A stretch of 64,000 bases of DNA, from the NCBI RefSeq assembly GCF_900187295.1, contig NZ_LT906473.1, positions 868,001-932,000 of the forward strand. The letters run 5' to 3'. The notes under the pieces were generated by a model. It had not been told where the DNA came from and ran no database searches. It worked only from the letters and a program-made list of their open reading frames with translations. Positions 54,704 through 64,000 of the stretch are shown here, one piece after another; within the stretch, counting starts at the first letter, position 1, and each line of letters opens with the position of its first letter. Origin of the DNA: Corynebacterium cystitidis (GTDB taxonomy: Bacteria > Actinomycetota > Actinomycetes > Mycobacteriales > Mycobacteriaceae). A program made the position numbers and the translations under genes.

Positions 54704-55537
54704 ATGGCAAACCCGTTTAAGAAACTGTGGAATTACCTCATGGCTCTCTTCGATAACAAGATCGAGGAAAATGCAGATCCTAAGATCCAGATCGAGCAGG
54801 CCATTGGCGAAGCTCAGCGCCAACACCAGGAGCTGTCGCAGCAGGCAGCGGCGGTGATCGGTAACCAACGTCAGTTGGAGATGCAGCTCAACCGCCGTCT
54901 GGGTGATATCGAGAAGCTCCAGGCTAATACGCGTCAGGCACTACAGCTTGCTGATAAGGCTCGCGCTGATGGCGACGATAAGAAGGCCATGGAATATGAA
55001 AACGCAGCTGAGGCGTTTGCGGCACAGTTGGTCACAGCAGAGCAGTCTGTGGAGGACACCAAACAGCTGCATGACCAGGCTTTGCAGCAAGCACAGCAGG
55101 CGAAGAATGCGGTAGAGCGCAACTCCATGGCATTGCAGCAAAAGGTTGCAGAGCGTTCTAAGCTGCTGAGCCAGCTGGAGCAGGCAAAGATGCAGGAGAA
55201 GGTTTCGGAGTCTCTCGAGTCCATGAACTCCATCACCTCTGGCAACACTCCGAACTTGGACCAGGTGCGAGACAAGATCGAACGCCGTTACTCCAACGCG
55301 TTGGGTAAGGCGGAGTTGGCCCAGAACTCTGTCCAGGGACGCATGGCTGAGGTGGAGCAGGCGGGTATTCAGATGGCAGGCCACTCCCGTTTGGAGCAAA
55401 TCCGTGCAGAAATGCAGGGAGAAGCTTTGGAGTCCGGTGAGAAGCCAGCGATCGAGGGAAACAACACCTCTTCAGGTACCGAAGTTTCTGATGACGCGGT
55501 TCAGCAACGGATGCGCGAGCTGCGCGGCGAGGCATAG
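54704..55537 (+). CDS. pspA: PspA/IM30-family protein
   Basis: PspA-family proteins form helical or ring assemblies that protect the membrane. The 277-residue product begins with the membrane-binding helix [34 protein letters not shown], and the rest is a long coiled coil (about residues 30-225) with a loose C-terminal tail. It follows clgR by 90 bases. The clgR-pspA pair is the actinobacterial envelope stress module. A near copy of the recurrent 12-mer (one mismatch) is just after the stop. Confidence 0.9.
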   Translation: MANPFKKLWNYLMALFDNKIEENADPKIQIEQAIGEAQRQHQELSQQAAAVIGNQRQLEMQLNRRLGDIEKLQANTRQALQLADKARADGDDKKAMEYENAAEAFAAQLVTAEQSVEDTKQLHDQALQQAQQAKNAVERNSMALQQKVAERSKLLSQLEQAKMQEKVSESLESMNSITSGNTPNLDQVRDKIERRYSNALGKAELAQNSVQGRMAEVEQAGIQMAGHSRLEQIRAEMQGEALESGEKPAIEGNNTSSGTEVSDDAVQQRMRELRGEA

Positions 55538-55553
55538 ACGACGCTTGACGACG

Positions 55554-55595
55554 ACTACCCCGTCCTTCTGTTCCCAGGCAGGAGGGTGGGGTAGT
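55554..55595. terminator. Hairpin between pspA and bioN
   Basis: ACTACCCC (55554-55561) and GGGGTAGT (55588-55595) form an 8-bp stem that can extend with inner TCCT/AGGA pairs. It lies between convergent genes. No good T-run is seen. Confidence 0.5.
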
Positions 55596-55611
55596 TGTGG
55601 TTGGGGCGGTG

Positions 55612-56226
55612 TTAATCGACAACTCCGCGTGCCATGAGCGCTTCGCCAAGTGCACGCGCCCGGCGGATTGAACGAATCATTATCGGCGCACCGAAAGCTC
55701 GTAGGCTCATGCCTGCCCCACGTGCCTGACGTGCCTGCATCACTTCATTCACGGTGTCCAGCATTAATGGGATGAGCCGAATGGTCAGGCTCAATGACAG
55801 ACTGATCGTGTCTACTGGGAGCCCGAATTTCTCAAGAGGCCGAAGTGCCCGCTCGAGAGACTCCATGAGTTCCGCAATGGTGGTTGTCAGCGTGAGCAGC
55901 GACGCTGCAGCAACACATGCAAACAAGCTGATCACTAAGGCGATGCCATGAGACCATGAGTGTTGCCAGACTTGGAACGCGCCGAGGAACAATAATAGCG
56001 GTAGCACGGGCAGAGTTTGGCCTGCTGCTGTGCGACAGGGAATACGGGCTACCAGGTACCCTACTGCGACAATAGCCAAGGCATAGCACGCCTGGGACAC
56101 GGTGTTTGCAAAGATCGTGGTGGAAATGACGAACACGATCAAGACGAGCATCTTGCTCCAGGCGGGAAGCCGGTGCAGGACGGTGTCGCTGGAGACATAG
56201 ACGCCCATGGGCACTACGGTAATCAT
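55612..56226 (-). CDS. bioN: Biotin ECF transporter, transmembrane subunit
   Basis: The 204-residue product is an EcfT/CbiQ-family scaffold subunit. It has about five helices and the two coupling helices with QARQARGAGM and ALMARGVVD, the Ala-Arg-Gly motifs that contact the ATPase. The start overlaps the bioM stop in an ATGA junction. It is the last gene of bioYMN. Confidence 0.87.
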   Translation of the reverse strand: MITVVPMGVYVSSDTVLHRLPAWSKMLVLIVFVISTTIFANTVSQACYALAIVAVGYLVARIPCRTAAGQTLPVLPLLLFLGAFQVWQHSWSHGIALVISLFACVAAASLLTLTTTIAELMESLERALRPLEKFGLPVDTISLSLSLTIRLIPLMLDTVNEVMQARQARGAGMSLRAFGAPIMIRSIRRARALGEALMARGVVD

Positions 56227-56912
56227 GGGCGAGCATCCATTAACGCAATGTAGTAATCAAGGGCATCGCCAGCGGACCCATCGAAAACGACAGCACCATC
56301 ATCAAGTACCAGTATGCGTTCGAAATCGTCGACAAGCTCGAGGTCGTGCGTGACCACGATTAACTGTTGGTCTAGCTGAGCTAACTCGTGCGCAATTCTG
56401 CGGCGATTACGTAGGTCAAGCAGGGTGGTTGGTTCGTCGGCGATGATCGTGCGTGGCTCCATCACCAGCACCGCAGCCAAGGCAAGGAGCTGTTTTTCGC
56501 CACCAGACAAAGTGTGCGGCGAATGATCAGCGTGTTCTGTCAGCCCAAAACGCTTCAGCATCTCGTCGACACGCGCAATTCGTTCTCGCTTGGATAAACC
56601 AGACTTGCGCAATGAGAAGGCGATATCATCGGCCACACGTGGCATTACGATTTGGGATTCTGCATCGGAAAACACGAACCCGACGTGTTTGCGGATCTCC
56701 CTTCCGCTATTAGCGGTGGTCAGGCCGTCGTAAAGCACCTTGCCGCTGGTCGGATCAATGAGGCCGTTAATTAAGCGCGTTAGTGTTGACTTGCCCGATC
56801 CGTTTGCGCCGACTATTCCGATTCGCCTTTCTGACAGCGTCAGCGAGATATCGCCGAGGATGACGGTGTCATCGTAGGCGACACGGGCATGATCGAACTG
56901 AATAGTAGGCAC
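56223..56912 (-). CDS. bioM: Biotin ECF transporter, ATPase subunit
   Basis: The 229-residue ABC ATPase has Walker A GIVGANGSGKST, the Q-loop in FVFSDAESQI, the signature LSGGEKQLLALA, Walker B TIIADEPT and the H-loop VVTHD. Start is GTG 56912, 12 bases after the bioY stop. It powers biotin uptake with BioY and BioN. Confidence 0.9.
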   Translation of the reverse strand: MPTIQFDHARVAYDDTVILGDISLTLSERRIGIVGANGSGKSTLTRLINGLIDPTSGKVLYDGLTTANSGREIRKHVGFVFSDAESQIVMPRVADDIAFSLRKSGLSKRERIARVDEMLKRFGLTEHADHSPHTLSGGEKQLLALAAVLVMEPRTIIADEPTTLLDLRNRRRIAHELAQLDQQLIVVTHDLELVDDFERILVLDDGAVVFDGSAGDALDYYIALMDARP

Positions 56913-56924
56913 GATGCTTGCAGT

Positions 56925-57515
56925 TTAGTTCTTTCGGGCGAGGTCGGGAAATGCCTGGTGCACACCGAGGGCAATAGCAATCATTACTGCAACTTTCGCG
57001 GCGTCAGGAACAAGGAAGGGAACTTGTGCTGCTGCGGCCGCCCCGATAGTCAAATCTGAGATGATCATCAGTCCGATAGCGCCGAAAAGGTACTGCGTAA
57101 GCAAGCCAATAATGCCAGCAAGGATGAACAAAGCCGCGCGGTACGCCGATTGTTTGCTGGAGCGCAGCGCCCCGTAGGCGATCAATCCTGCGAACAACGC
57201 AGAAAACATGTAGCCCACGAGGTAGCCCACCGAGGGGCCAGCTAGTGCAGCCAGGGTAGTACGTCCCCCCGCGAGTACGGGCAGGCCGATTAGTCCAAGG
57301 ACGAGAAAAAGTGCCACGGAAAGGAAACCGCGCCGTGCACCCAGCACAAGGCCCGCGAGGATGCATGCGGCGTTTTGCAGCACAATTGGGATGCCGGCGG
57401 CGCCAACCGGAATGGAAACAAATGCGAGAACGATAATCAGGGCTGCGAAAACCGCGATATAAGCTATATCCATCGCAGCTGAACGCGACGAGGGGGAACC
57501 GTTTGCTACTGACAT
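56925..57515 (-). CDS. bioY: Biotin transporter substrate-binding subunit BioY
   Basis: The 196-residue membrane protein is the S-component that binds biotin. It has six hydrophobic segments, and the family patterns IPVGAAGIPIVLQNAACILAGLVLG and GPSVGYLVGYMFSALFAG. Start is ATG 57515, 7 bases after TATAGT on the minus strand (57528-57523), so the operon is leaderless. I saw no clear BioQ operator. Biotin dependence is common in corynebacteria. Confidence 0.92.
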   Translation of the reverse strand: MSVANGSPSSRSAAMDIAYIAVFAALIIVLAFVSIPVGAAGIPIVLQNAACILAGLVLGARRGFLSVALFLVLGLIGLPVLAGGRTTLAALAGPSVGYLVGYMFSALFAGLIAYGALRSSKQSAYRAALFILAGIIGLLTQYLFGAIGLMIISDLTIGAAAAAQVPFLVPDAAKVAVMIAIALGVHQAFPDLARKN

Positions 57516-57612
57516 GCGACAAACTATATCGAAATTCCGTTGCTTTTAATGAAAACTGATGAACGAAATCTTTCAATTTCTGGGAGGCTGTCCTTCGCGT
57601 ATATTGGAGCGC

Positions 57613-57858
57613 ATGCGTTTGACGGAATTCCACCAGCTCATCGAAGACGAGTTTGGCTCCGCCCAGGGGGAGTGGATTGTGCACTCTCATGTGATTTCCG
57701 ATCTCGGGGCCACCGCCGAAGATCTGATCGACGGCGGGTTGGACCCTCGTGAGGCGTGGCTTGGTCTTTGTGACGACTTTGATGTGCCTGAAGAAAGACG
57801 GCTGGGCGTCGACCGGCCGGGGGAAGAACAGCCAGAACCACCACTGCGTTTTTGGTAA
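57613..57858 (+). CDS. DUF3046 protein
   Basis: The 81-residue product starts MRLTEFHQLIEDEFG, the usual opening of the actinobacterial DUF3046 family that precedes recA. It continues with VISDLGATAEDLIDGGLDPREAWLGLCDDFDVPEER. Start is ATG 57613, 7 bases after TATATT (57600-57605), so it is leaderless. An upstream in-frame ATG at 57559 is not supported. The function of the family is unknown. Confidence 0.85.
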   Translation: MRLTEFHQLIEDEFGSAQGEWIVHSHVISDLGATAEDLIDGGLDPREAWLGLCDDFDVPEERRLGVDRPGEEQPEPPLRFW

Positions 57859-57883
57859 GCAACACGCGACTTCCTAACTATCT

Positions 57884-57911
57884 TTCGAACAGTTGTGCGT
57901 GTATGTTCGAA
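57884..57911 (+). promoter_or_regulatory. LexA-like inverted repeat upstream of recA
   Basis: TTCGAACA (57884-57891) and TGTTCGAA (57904-57911) are perfect inverted 8-mers with a 12-base spacer, wider than the 4-base spacer of a canonical actinobacterial SOS box (TCGAAC-N4-GTTCGA). Each half can be read with the central GTGCGT as an imperfect box. It lies about 145 bases before recA. Confidence 0.6.
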
Positions 57912-58053
57912 GCTGTGTCGGCAACATGTTTTAAGGTGATTTCATCACTGACGGGGAACCAAACGGCTTCCGCGAAAGTCTAAAGAGGTAGACCAGGAAA
58001 CCTGTTACGGCTACCAAACGAATACACCTTAGTAGAAACGAGGATTTAAACAG

Positions 58054-59202
58054 ATGGCTACGAAGAAAAAGTCTGCCGCTGCTGGGGCGGGCGATCGCCA
58101 GAAGGCACTTGATGCCGCGATGTCCATGATCGAGAAGGACTTTGGCAAGGGTGCAATTATGCGCTTGGGTGACGATAACCGCCCGCCGATCCAATCGATT
58201 TCATCGGGTAACACGGCAATTGACGTTGCGTTAGGCATCGGGGGTTGGCCACGGGGGCGCATTGTCGAGATCTACGGCCCAGAATCCTCTGGTAAGACCA
58301 CAGTTGCACTCCACGCGATTGCTGAAGCGCAGCGGGCAGGCGGCATCGCGGCGTTTATCGATGCTGAACACGCGCTTGACCCTGACTATGCCAAGAAGCT
58401 GGGTGTCGATACCGATAACCTTTTGGTGTCGCAGCCGGATACCGGTGAGCAGGCGCTTGAGATCGCGGACATGTTGGTGCGTTCAGGTGCGATCGATATG
58501 GTAGTGATTGACTCGGTTGCAGCTTTGACCCCGAAGGCCGAGATTGAGGGTGAAATGGGTGATTCCCACGTGGGTCTCCAGGCCCGTTTGATGTCGCAGG
58601 CATTGCGCAAGATGACGGGTGCTCTGTACAACACGGGTACTACCGCGATCTTTATTAACCAGCTGCGCGAAAAGATTGGCGTGATGTTCGGCTCTCCAGA
58701 GACCACAACTGGTGGTAAAGCGCTAAAGTTCTATGCTTCTGTGCGTGCTGATGTACGCCGCATTCAGACTCTCAAGGAAGGCCAGGATGCGATTGGAAAC
58801 CGGACCAAGATGAAGATTGTGAAAAACAAGGTCTCGCCACCTTTCAAAATTGCGGAGTTCGACATCATGTACGGCGAGGGCATCTCTCGCGAGTCCTCCA
58901 TCATCGACTTAGGTGTTGAACAAGGAATTGTGAAGAAGTCTGGTTCCTGGTTCACCTACGAAGGTGACCAGTTGGGGCAGGGCAAGGAGAAATCCCGTAT
59001 CAATTTGAAAGAGAATCCGGAGCTTGCCGACGAGATCGAGCGCAAGATCTTCGAGAAGCTCGGAGTGGGCGAGTACGCCAACATAGACGAAGACGCTTTG
59101 ACAGATGAGCCTGTAGATATGGTGCCCAACATCGACTTCGACGATGAAGATGACGACGATGCCGCAGTCGCAGGCGCAACAAAAGAGGGCGGCACTAAGT
59201 AA
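58054..59202 (+). CDS. recA: Recombinase RecA
   Basis: RecA drives homologous recombination and LexA self-cleavage. The 382-residue product has Walker A GPESSGKT (residues 75-82), VVIDSVAAL (Walker B), the L1/L2 DNA-binding loops ([44 protein letters not shown]) and a very acidic C-terminus (FDDEDDDDA). No intein is present. The leader is about 190 bases and contains LexA-like half-sites. recX follows after two bases. Confidence 0.97.
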   Translation: MATKKKSAAAGAGDRQKALDAAMSMIEKDFGKGAIMRLGDDNRPPIQSISSGNTAIDVALGIGGWPRGRIVEIYGPESSGKTTVALHAIAEAQRAGGIAAFIDAEHALDPDYAKKLGVDTDNLLVSQPDTGEQALEIADMLVRSGAIDMVVIDSVAALTPKAEIEGEMGDSHVGLQARLMSQALRKMTGALYNTGTTAIFINQLREKIGVMFGSPETTTGGKALKFYASVRADVRRIQTLKEGQDAIGNRTKMKIVKNKVSPPFKIAEFDIMYGEGISRESSIIDLGVEQGIVKKSGSWFTYEGDQLGQGKEKSRINLKENPELADEIERKIFEKLGVGEYANIDEDALTDEPVDMVPNIDFDDEDDDDAAVAGATKEGGTK

Positions 59203-59204
59203 TA

Positions 59205-59798
59205 GTGGCAGCAGAACCTGATCCAGAGAAGATAGCAAAGCTTCAGGCAGCTATCGAGGAATACGAGTCGGGAGCTTCTTCCGGTCTATTCGACCGCTCT
59301 AATGAGGAAGCGCTCGCACCAGTGCGCAAACGCGCACTGGGCCTGCTTGATCAACGGGCACGTTCGCGCAACGAACTGCGTGAACGTTTGCTGAAGGCAG
59401 AGTTCGCGCCCGAGCTGGTTGACGATGTGTGCGATGAGTTTGAACGAACCGGCCTTCTTAACGATCAAACATTCGCACGTGAGTGGGTCCGCCAGCGCGC
59501 TGCACGCAGGGGTAAGTCTTCGCGTGCTTTAGACCGCGAACTGCAAGAAAAGGGGGTTGCTTCAACTATCCGCGTGGAGGCGATATCTCAACTAAGCGCC
59601 GAAGACGAGGAAAAGATTGCACGGGGAATCGCTGAGAAGAAAGCCCGATCGGTCAAGGAGGTCCCTGTAGACCGCGCCGCATACGATAAGGTGTTGCGCC
59701 GCGTCGTGGGAGCCTTGGCGCGGCGTGGGTTTCCCAGCGCCATGAGTTTTAGTATCGCGAAGGCTGCCCTCGATGATCGGTTGGAGCAACTCCACTAG
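59205..59798 (+). CDS. recX: RecA regulator RecX
   Basis: RecX binds inside the RecA filament and limits its activity. The 197-residue product is mainly helical three-helix repeats: ALGLLDQRARSRNELRERLLKAEFAPELVDDVCDEFERTGLLNDQTFAREWVRQRAARRGKSSRALDRELQEKGV. It is coupled to recA; start is GTG 59205. Confidence 0.92.
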   Translation: MAAEPDPEKIAKLQAAIEEYESGASSGLFDRSNEEALAPVRKRALGLLDQRARSRNELRERLLKAEFAPELVDDVCDEFERTGLLNDQTFAREWVRQRAARRGKSSRALDRELQEKGVASTIRVEAISQLSAEDEEKIARGIAEKKARSVKEVPVDRAAYDKVLRRVVGALARRGFPSAMSFSIAKAALDDRLEQLH

Positions 59799-59957
59799 CC
59801 CAGCCAGTGTTTTTGTCGCTGGACACTCGGTGGAGCAGCAGTTCAGCACGCCCGGAGATTCGTCGTGTTGAAAACCCGCAGCGAAGAAGACTGCCACTTT
59901 ACCTGCCTGGTAGGGCGCTATTAGGTGCTGTGGAACCGCCACGCTAGAATGCCCATC

Positions 59958-61469
59958 GTGTCCAGCGAAAAAGTACAGGAAAACCGCACGTATGAAGTCC
60001 GCACCTTTGGGTGTCAGATGAACGTGCACGACTCGGAACGGCTCTCCGGAATGCTGGAGGAAGCCGGCTACACCGCCGCGATTGACGGCGAGGAGCCTGA
60101 CCTCGTCGTATTCAATACGTGTGCGGTGCGAGAAAACGCAGACAAGCGGTTGTATGGCTCATTAGGCCAGCTGAAAAATACCAAGGCTGCACATCCAGGT
60201 ATGCAGATCGCGGTAGGCGGTTGCCTTGCCCAAAAGGATCGCGACACTGTAATCAAAAAGGCGCCGTGGGTAGATGCTGTTTTCGGGACCCACAACATCT
60301 CCGCACTTCCGGCGCTCTTAGCGCGGGCACGCCACAATGATGAAGCACAGGTAGAGATCGTCGAGTCACTCGAAGCGTTCCCCTCCGTGTTGCCTGCCAA
60401 GCGTGAGTCCGCTTACGCAGGCTGGGTTTCTATCTCCGTCGGTTGCAACAACACCTGCACGTTCTGTATCGTCCCGAGTTTGCGGGGTAAGGAAATTGAC
60501 CGCCGTCCCGGAGATATCTTGGCAGAGGTCCAGGCCCTTGTGGATCAAGGTGTTTCGGAAGTGACGCTGCTTGGCCAAAACGTCAATGCGTACGGCGTAA
60601 ATTTCGCGGATCCGGACATGGAGCGTGACCGCAGCGCGTTTTCGAAACTGCTGCGTGCCTGCGGGGAGATCGATGGGCTCGAACGAGTACGTTTTACCTC
60701 CCCACACCCAGCTGAGTTCACATCAGACGTGATCGATGCAATGGCAGAGACTCCGAATGTGTGCCCGCAGCTTCACATGCCCCTCCAGTCGGGATCAGAC
60801 AAGGTGCTTAAGGACATGCGCCGCTCATACCGCACGAAGAAGTTCCTCGCAATCCTCGATGAGGTACGCGCAAAAATCCCTCACGCTTCCATAACAACGG
60901 ACATCATCGTGGGCTTCCCAGGAGAAACTGAGGAAGATTTCGAAGCCACCATGGATGTTGTGCGTCAGGCACGCTTCACCAGCGCATATACCTTCCAATA
61001 TTCTCCGCGGCCGGGAACACCAGCTGCAGAGATGGACAACCAGGTACCCAAGCACGTTGTACAGGAGCGGTTCGAGCGGCTCGTGGAGCTGCAAGATTCC
61101 ATTTGCTTAGAAGACAACGAGGCGCTCGTCGGCACGCGTGTGGAACTACTCGTGCAGGAAGATGGGCGCAAGAATGACGCGACTCACCGGATGTCCGGGC
61201 GTGCGCGTGACGGGCGGCTGGTGCATTTTGCTGTTGCGGGCAGTACTGATGGTGAGGTGCGTCCTGGCGATGTTGTCGAGGTGGAGATAACGGAGGCGAA
61301 GTCGTTTTTCTTGATTGCAGACTCCGGCGTGATCAGCCACCGTCGCACCAAAGCGGGGGATAACTCCGCTGCTGGGAAAGTTCCTACCACTGCGCCGGTA
61401 GGTGTGGGTTTAGGCCTTCCTACTGTGGGTAAACCCGCTGCAGCTCCCCCGGCAGCCGGGTGCTGTTAG
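59958..61469 (+). CDS. miaB: tRNA-2-methylthio-N6-dimethylallyladenosine synthase
   Basis: MiaB adds the methylthio group to A37 of tRNAs using two iron-sulfur clusters. The 503-residue product has the N-terminal cluster Cys at 19, 55 and 89, the radical-SAM motif CNNTCTFC (Cys 163, 167, 170), and a C-terminal TRAM domain ([10 protein letters not shown]...[11 protein letters not shown]). A Gly/Pro/Ala-rich tail ends in AAGCC. GTG 59958 is chosen because TAGAAT (59945-59950) is 7 bases upstream (leaderless); ATG 59949 overlaps that box. Confidence 0.92.
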   Translation: MSSEKVQENRTYEVRTFGCQMNVHDSERLSGMLEEAGYTAAIDGEEPDLVVFNTCAVRENADKRLYGSLGQLKNTKAAHPGMQIAVGGCLAQKDRDTVIKKAPWVDAVFGTHNISALPALLARARHNDEAQVEIVESLEAFPSVLPAKRESAYAGWVSISVGCNNTCTFCIVPSLRGKEIDRRPGDILAEVQALVDQGVSEVTLLGQNVNAYGVNFADPDMERDRSAFSKLLRACGEIDGLERVRFTSPHPAEFTSDVIDAMAETPNVCPQLHMPLQSGSDKVLKDMRRSYRTKKFLAILDEVRAKIPHASITTDIIVGFPGETEEDFEATMDVVRQARFTSAYTFQYSPRPGTPAAEMDNQVPKHVVQERFERLVELQDSICLEDNEALVGTRVELLVQEDGRKNDATHRMSGRARDGRLVHFAVAGSTDGEVRPGDVVEVEITEAKSFFLIADSGVISHRRTKAGDNSAAGKVPTTAPVGVGLGLPTVGKPAAAPPAAGCC

Positions 61470-61619
61470 CAGGCGCGCTGATTCTTGCAAAAGTTCTCGC
61501 AAGGTTGTGTGCGGGAAACTTTAGTCCGTTGACTACCTAGGTTAGAATGACCCAGCAGAACCTGATACCACCATAAGCGGTAGTGACTGTTGAATACTCG
61601 TGAATTGAGGCGCATACCT

Positions 61620-62270
61620 GTGACCAATCCAGACGCTGGACAGCTGAACCGTAGCAAGGCTGAAGCTCTTGCTCAGCAGGAACGTAAGGTTGCAGGCGTA
61701 ATGGACATGGGAAGCCTGCGCTGGGTGCTGCTCGGGTGCATTGTCGTTTTCGCGCTTTCGCTCTTTCTTCCCTTCGCCGGTGGCTATTCTGGTGTAGAAA
61801 TCTTGCTGTTTACAGAGGCTTCACGCCAAGACGTAAAAATAACCGAGAACATCTTCGCGTGGACGGGCACACTTGGGTTGATTCTTGGAGGGCTCATGAC
61901 AGTATTTTCCCGGAAATCTAATCCTTTTATCTTTACCTGGGCTCTCACTACGATCGCACTTTTTGAGGCGGTGCTAGCTTTGTGGCTGCGCCAGACAGGT
62001 GGCGGGTATGCGACCGCCGCTGGTATCTACCTGGCGATACTGGCAGTGGTTGTGGCTGAGATTGTGTGCGTGATGATTGCGACCCGCCGGAATCCCCAGC
62101 AGCAGGAGATTGCGCGCCAACGCCGTCAGCTCGATGACACTGATGAAGTAGGCATGGCGCAGCGTTCCGCGTCGAGTCGCGTAACACCAACGGTAAGCCA
62201 GGAGAACCCAGCGCTTGCTGACGATCGTCGTGCTCGTGCGGCCGAACGCCACCGTCGGCAGGGGCTGTAA
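61620..62270 (+). CDS. Rv2732c-family membrane protein
   Basis: The 216-residue product has four hydrophobic segments (about residues 35-58, 75-97, 103-122 and 133-153). The cytosolic C-terminus is long and basic (RQRRQLDDTDEVGMAQRSASSR...RRARAAERHRRQGL). It occupies the place after miaB where mycobacteria have Rv2732c, and the sequence pattern agrees. Start is uncertain: GTG 61620 has GAGG ten bases upstream; TTG 61590 is in frame too. Function is unknown. Confidence 0.65.
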   Translation: MTNPDAGQLNRSKAEALAQQERKVAGVMDMGSLRWVLLGCIVVFALSLFLPFAGGYSGVEILLFTEASRQDVKITENIFAWTGTLGLILGGLMTVFSRKSNPFIFTWALTTIALFEAVLALWLRQTGGGYATAAGIYLAILAVVVAEIVCVMIATRRNPQQQEIARQRRQLDDTDEVGMAQRSASSRVTPTVSQENPALADDRRARAAERHRRQGL

Positions 62271-62283
62271 CAACGGCCTACGG

Positions 62284-63393
62284 TCAGGCGCGATAGTCTC
62301 CAAGTTTCTGCCACGCTGTCGTCGCCGAGATAATCTCGCCGTTAAGCGACGCGTTGAGCGCCTCCACCTGGGGGACACCTTCCGGGTACGAGGTGTAGCC
62401 AACGCGTGTTTCAGGCCAGCGTTGCTGTGCCTGGCTGACGGCGCTCATCATCGCGGAGCGGCCCAGCCCTTGCCCTCGCCACTGGTGGCGAACGAAGGTG
62501 GCGCCGAGTTCCACCACGCGGGATTCGGCGCCGGCAAAGCGTGTGACTTCGCTAAACGCAATAACGGCTGTGGAGTCTGAAGGGTCAGTGATCAGCGCGG
62601 TGATCTGTTCGCCCTGTTTGTCTGCTAGGCGACTGGAGGCTTGGGCGATGCGCTGTGGGGTCCACTGGATGGTGTCCATGACCAGGTCGCCGCGGGGGAG
62701 TTGTTCAGAAGCGAGCCTGTACATGTCGGACATGGATTCGCGTATGTCAGGCCCGAAGTTCATGTCGTCGGCGAGTGTGACGCTGTCTGCCCAAGATCCT
62801 TGCGCATCGGTCGCCACTGAGAGGTCCAGTTTTGCCTGGTATTCGGTGTGGGCCCGGTGGTAGCCGGGAATATTGGGGCCGGGGGTATCTGGCGGGTGGG
62901 TAATCCACAGTTGCCGGATCGGCCGGGCAGTGTGATGTGCGAGCGTATCGACGAGATCAAGAGCTGCCTGCCACGCCTCATGGACTTCTGCATCCCACGG
63001 CTGGCCGGGTAGAGGGGCAATCGATGAATCCATGGTGATGTGGGCCTCGATCACGTGCAGGTCCTCCAACAGAGGCAGCGAGATCATCACCCAGGCCGCG
63101 TAGTCGAGGGGCTGCCCAGCATCTCCTGTTGATGGGATCTCGGGCAGCCCAAATCGCCCCGTTGGCCGAGGCCCTGGGGGAGAGGCGCATAACGCAAACA
63201 ACAGGGCGTCGGATTCTTCCGAACCTTGGAGACGCACCACGAGGCGTGAGGCCGTGGTGCCGGAGGTGGGATCACCAGTGATGTCCTGGATCGACAGGGT
63301 GGAGGAAAACGCGTAGGCACTGACCGCCTCAGATGGTGTAAGTTCTCCGCCTGCCCCACGAACAGGGCGGGCAAGCATCACGGGGTAGAGCAC
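62284..63393 (-). CDS. GNAT-family acetyltransferase
   Basis: The 369-residue product has two parts. The C-terminal 130 residues form a GNAT fold: VIAFSEVTRFAGAESRVVELGATFVRHQWRGQGLGRSAMMSAVSQAQQRWPETRVGYTSYPEG, with the acetyl-CoA pyrophosphate loop HQWRGQGLGRS. The first half looks like a degenerate second GNAT domain, which is common in actinobacteria (MshD-like layout). The start is GTG 63393, five bases after the DUF349 gene stop, so the two are probably co-transcribed. Substrate unknown. Confidence 0.75.
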   Translation of the reverse strand: MLYPVMLARPVRGAGGELTPSEAVSAYAFSSTLSIQDITGDPTSGTTASRLVVRLQGSEESDALLFALCASPPGPRPTGRFGLPEIPSTGDAGQPLDYAAWVMISLPLLEDLHVIEAHITMDSSIAPLPGQPWDAEVHEAWQAALDLVDTLAHHTARPIRQLWITHPPDTPGPNIPGYHRAHTEYQAKLDLSVATDAQGSWADSVTLADDMNFGPDIRESMSDMYRLASEQLPRGDLVMDTIQWTPQRIAQASSRLADKQGEQITALITDPSDSTAVIAFSEVTRFAGAESRVVELGATFVRHQWRGQGLGRSAMMSAVSQAQQRWPETRVGYTSYPEGVPQVEALNASLNGEIISATTAWQKLGDYRA

Positions 63394-63398
63394 GTGGC

Positions 63399-64000
63399 TT
63401 ACTCGGTGATCGCCTTGGCTGCCACGTCGGCGAACTCCTGCCACTGCTTCGCTTGCTCGCGCAGCTCGGTGGCCTTTTTTTCATTACCGTCGGCCGCGGC
63501 CTTGTCGGCCTGGGCCTGCAGGTCATCAGCCTTGGACTGGAACTGGTCCACACGTGCCTGCGCTTCCGGGTCGGTGCGGCGCCAACGCGATTCTTCTGCA
63601 TCGCTGACGCGCTTTTCTACAGCCGATATCTTGTCTTCGTATTCGCGGACCTTGCCGCGCGGCACGTAGCCGATTTCTTCCCACTTTTCTTGTAGTTCGC
63701 GCAGCTTGTTTTTCGCCTGTTCCAAGCCCTGTGACGGGTCGATCTGGGAGTCATACTCGGCCAGCAGTTTGTCTTTAGCCTCGGCGTTAGCTTCAAATTC
63801 GCGGTCGCGTTCGTCGTTGACTGCGTTGCGGGCGTCGAAGAAGTGGTCTTGGGCGGCTCGGAATTTTGCCCAAAGTTTGTCGTCGTCACCGCGCGGAGCA
63901 CGGCCTGCGGCCTTCCACTCACTCATCAGGTCGCGGTAGGCGCGTGCCGTCTCATTCCAGTCGGTAGAATCTTGCAAAGCTTCGGCGCGTTCGACGAGTT
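63399..64000 (-). CDS. DUF349 protein, C-terminal part
   Basis: The gene continues beyond the window; about 200 C-terminal residues are visible. They are highly charged coiled coil with tandem DUF349 repeats: WNETARAYRDLMSEWKAAGRAPRGDDDKLWAKFRAAQDHFFDARN, and LRELQEKWEEIGYVPRGKVREYEDKISAVEKRVSDAEESRWRRTDPEA. In actinobacteria this protein is conserved near miaB. Its role is not established. Confidence 0.85.
   Translation of the reverse strand, partial: LVERAEALQDSTDWNETARAYRDLMSEWKAAGRAPRGDDDKLWAKFRAAQDHFFDARNAVNDERDREFEANAEAKDKLLAEYDSQIDPSQGLEQAKNKLRELQEKWEEIGYVPRGKVREYEDKISAVEKRVSDAEESRWRRTDPEAQARVDQFQSKADDLQAQADKAAADGNEKKATELREQAKQWQEFADVAAKAITE

Noticed and set aside
59949..59957. ATG 59949 as the miaB start
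   Set aside because: The ATG overlaps the TAGAAT -10 box, so it would not be in the mRNA; GTG 59958 is 7 bases after the box. Still possible if another promoter is used.

Overview
The window is a chromosomal segment of a mycolic-acid-type actinobacterium, almost certainly a Corynebacterium. The evidence is the conserved order nusA-ylxR-infB-rbfA-nrnA-dinF, then rpsO-pnp-dapB-thyX-dapA-rnj-ftsK, then terC-pgsA-cinA-clgR-pspA-recA-recX-miaB. Other pointers are a bioYMN biotin uptake operon, an Mqo, an MmpL-type transporter, LppP/LprE and Rv2732c-type proteins, and many leaderless genes. Base composition is in the mid-50s percent GC by eye. I do not assign a species.

Layout. 0-3.3 kb: 3' end of mqo, a short SelO pseudokinase, and cobA overlapping a RsmC-like methyltransferase. 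3.4-6.4 kb: a complete TRAP transporter (dctPQM) behind two inverted repeats. 6.4-8.8 kb: an accessory patch with a membrane protein, a broken AAA ATPase, and a small Xre regulator translationally coupled to a membrane protein. 8.8-13.3 kb: a Bcr/CflA exporter with a palindrome between its -35 and -10 boxes, yaaA, proS and a lipoprotein. 13.3-20.6 kb: a secreted subtilase with a repetitive Pro-rich tail, an AT-rich gap, a glnA paired with an ornithine-cyclodeaminase-family gene, and an MmpL transporter. 20.6-30.9 kb: a ferritin-like lipoprotein, the rimP-nusA-ylxR-infB translation cluster, rbfA-nrnA-dinF, a phosphoesterase and a 4'-phosphopantetheinyl transferase. 30.9-35.3 kb: a leftward operon of a degenerate sensor kinase, an SLC13 carrier, glycerate kinase and a possible small membrane protein. 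35.4-41.3 kb: divergent truB/ribF, a nucleoside hydrolase, rpsO and pnp. 41.4-50.7 kb: an AMIN-like lipoprotein, dapB-thyX, dapA-rnj, a TIGR03085 protein and ftsK. 50.7-64 kb: a DinB-fold protein, terC behind a yybP-ykoY manganese riboswitch, yciI, pgsA-cinA-clgR, pspA, bioYMN, DUF3046, recA-recX, miaB, an Rv2732c-like protein, a GNAT protein and a partial DUF349 gene.

Most of the window is housekeeping: translation, lysine and peptidoglycan precursors, RNA decay, division, and DNA repair. The less ordinary signals are listed next. (1) A 12-mer, TCGTCGTTAAGC, occurs exactly eight times in 64 kb, in coding and non-coding DNA and on both strands, far above chance. I do not recognise it. (2) Seventeen genes have a TAnnnT -10 box 6-8 nt before the start codon, so they are probably leaderless; selO and cobA have divergent -10 boxes that overlap. 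(3) Several near-perfect palindromes sit on promoters (Bcr/CflA exporter, yaaA, xre, dctP). (4) A sensor kinase that has lost its phospho-acceptor and ATP-binding motifs is coupled to a carboxylate carrier and glycerate kinase. (5) The terC riboswitch has mutually exclusive helices that would hide or expose the ribosome-binding site.
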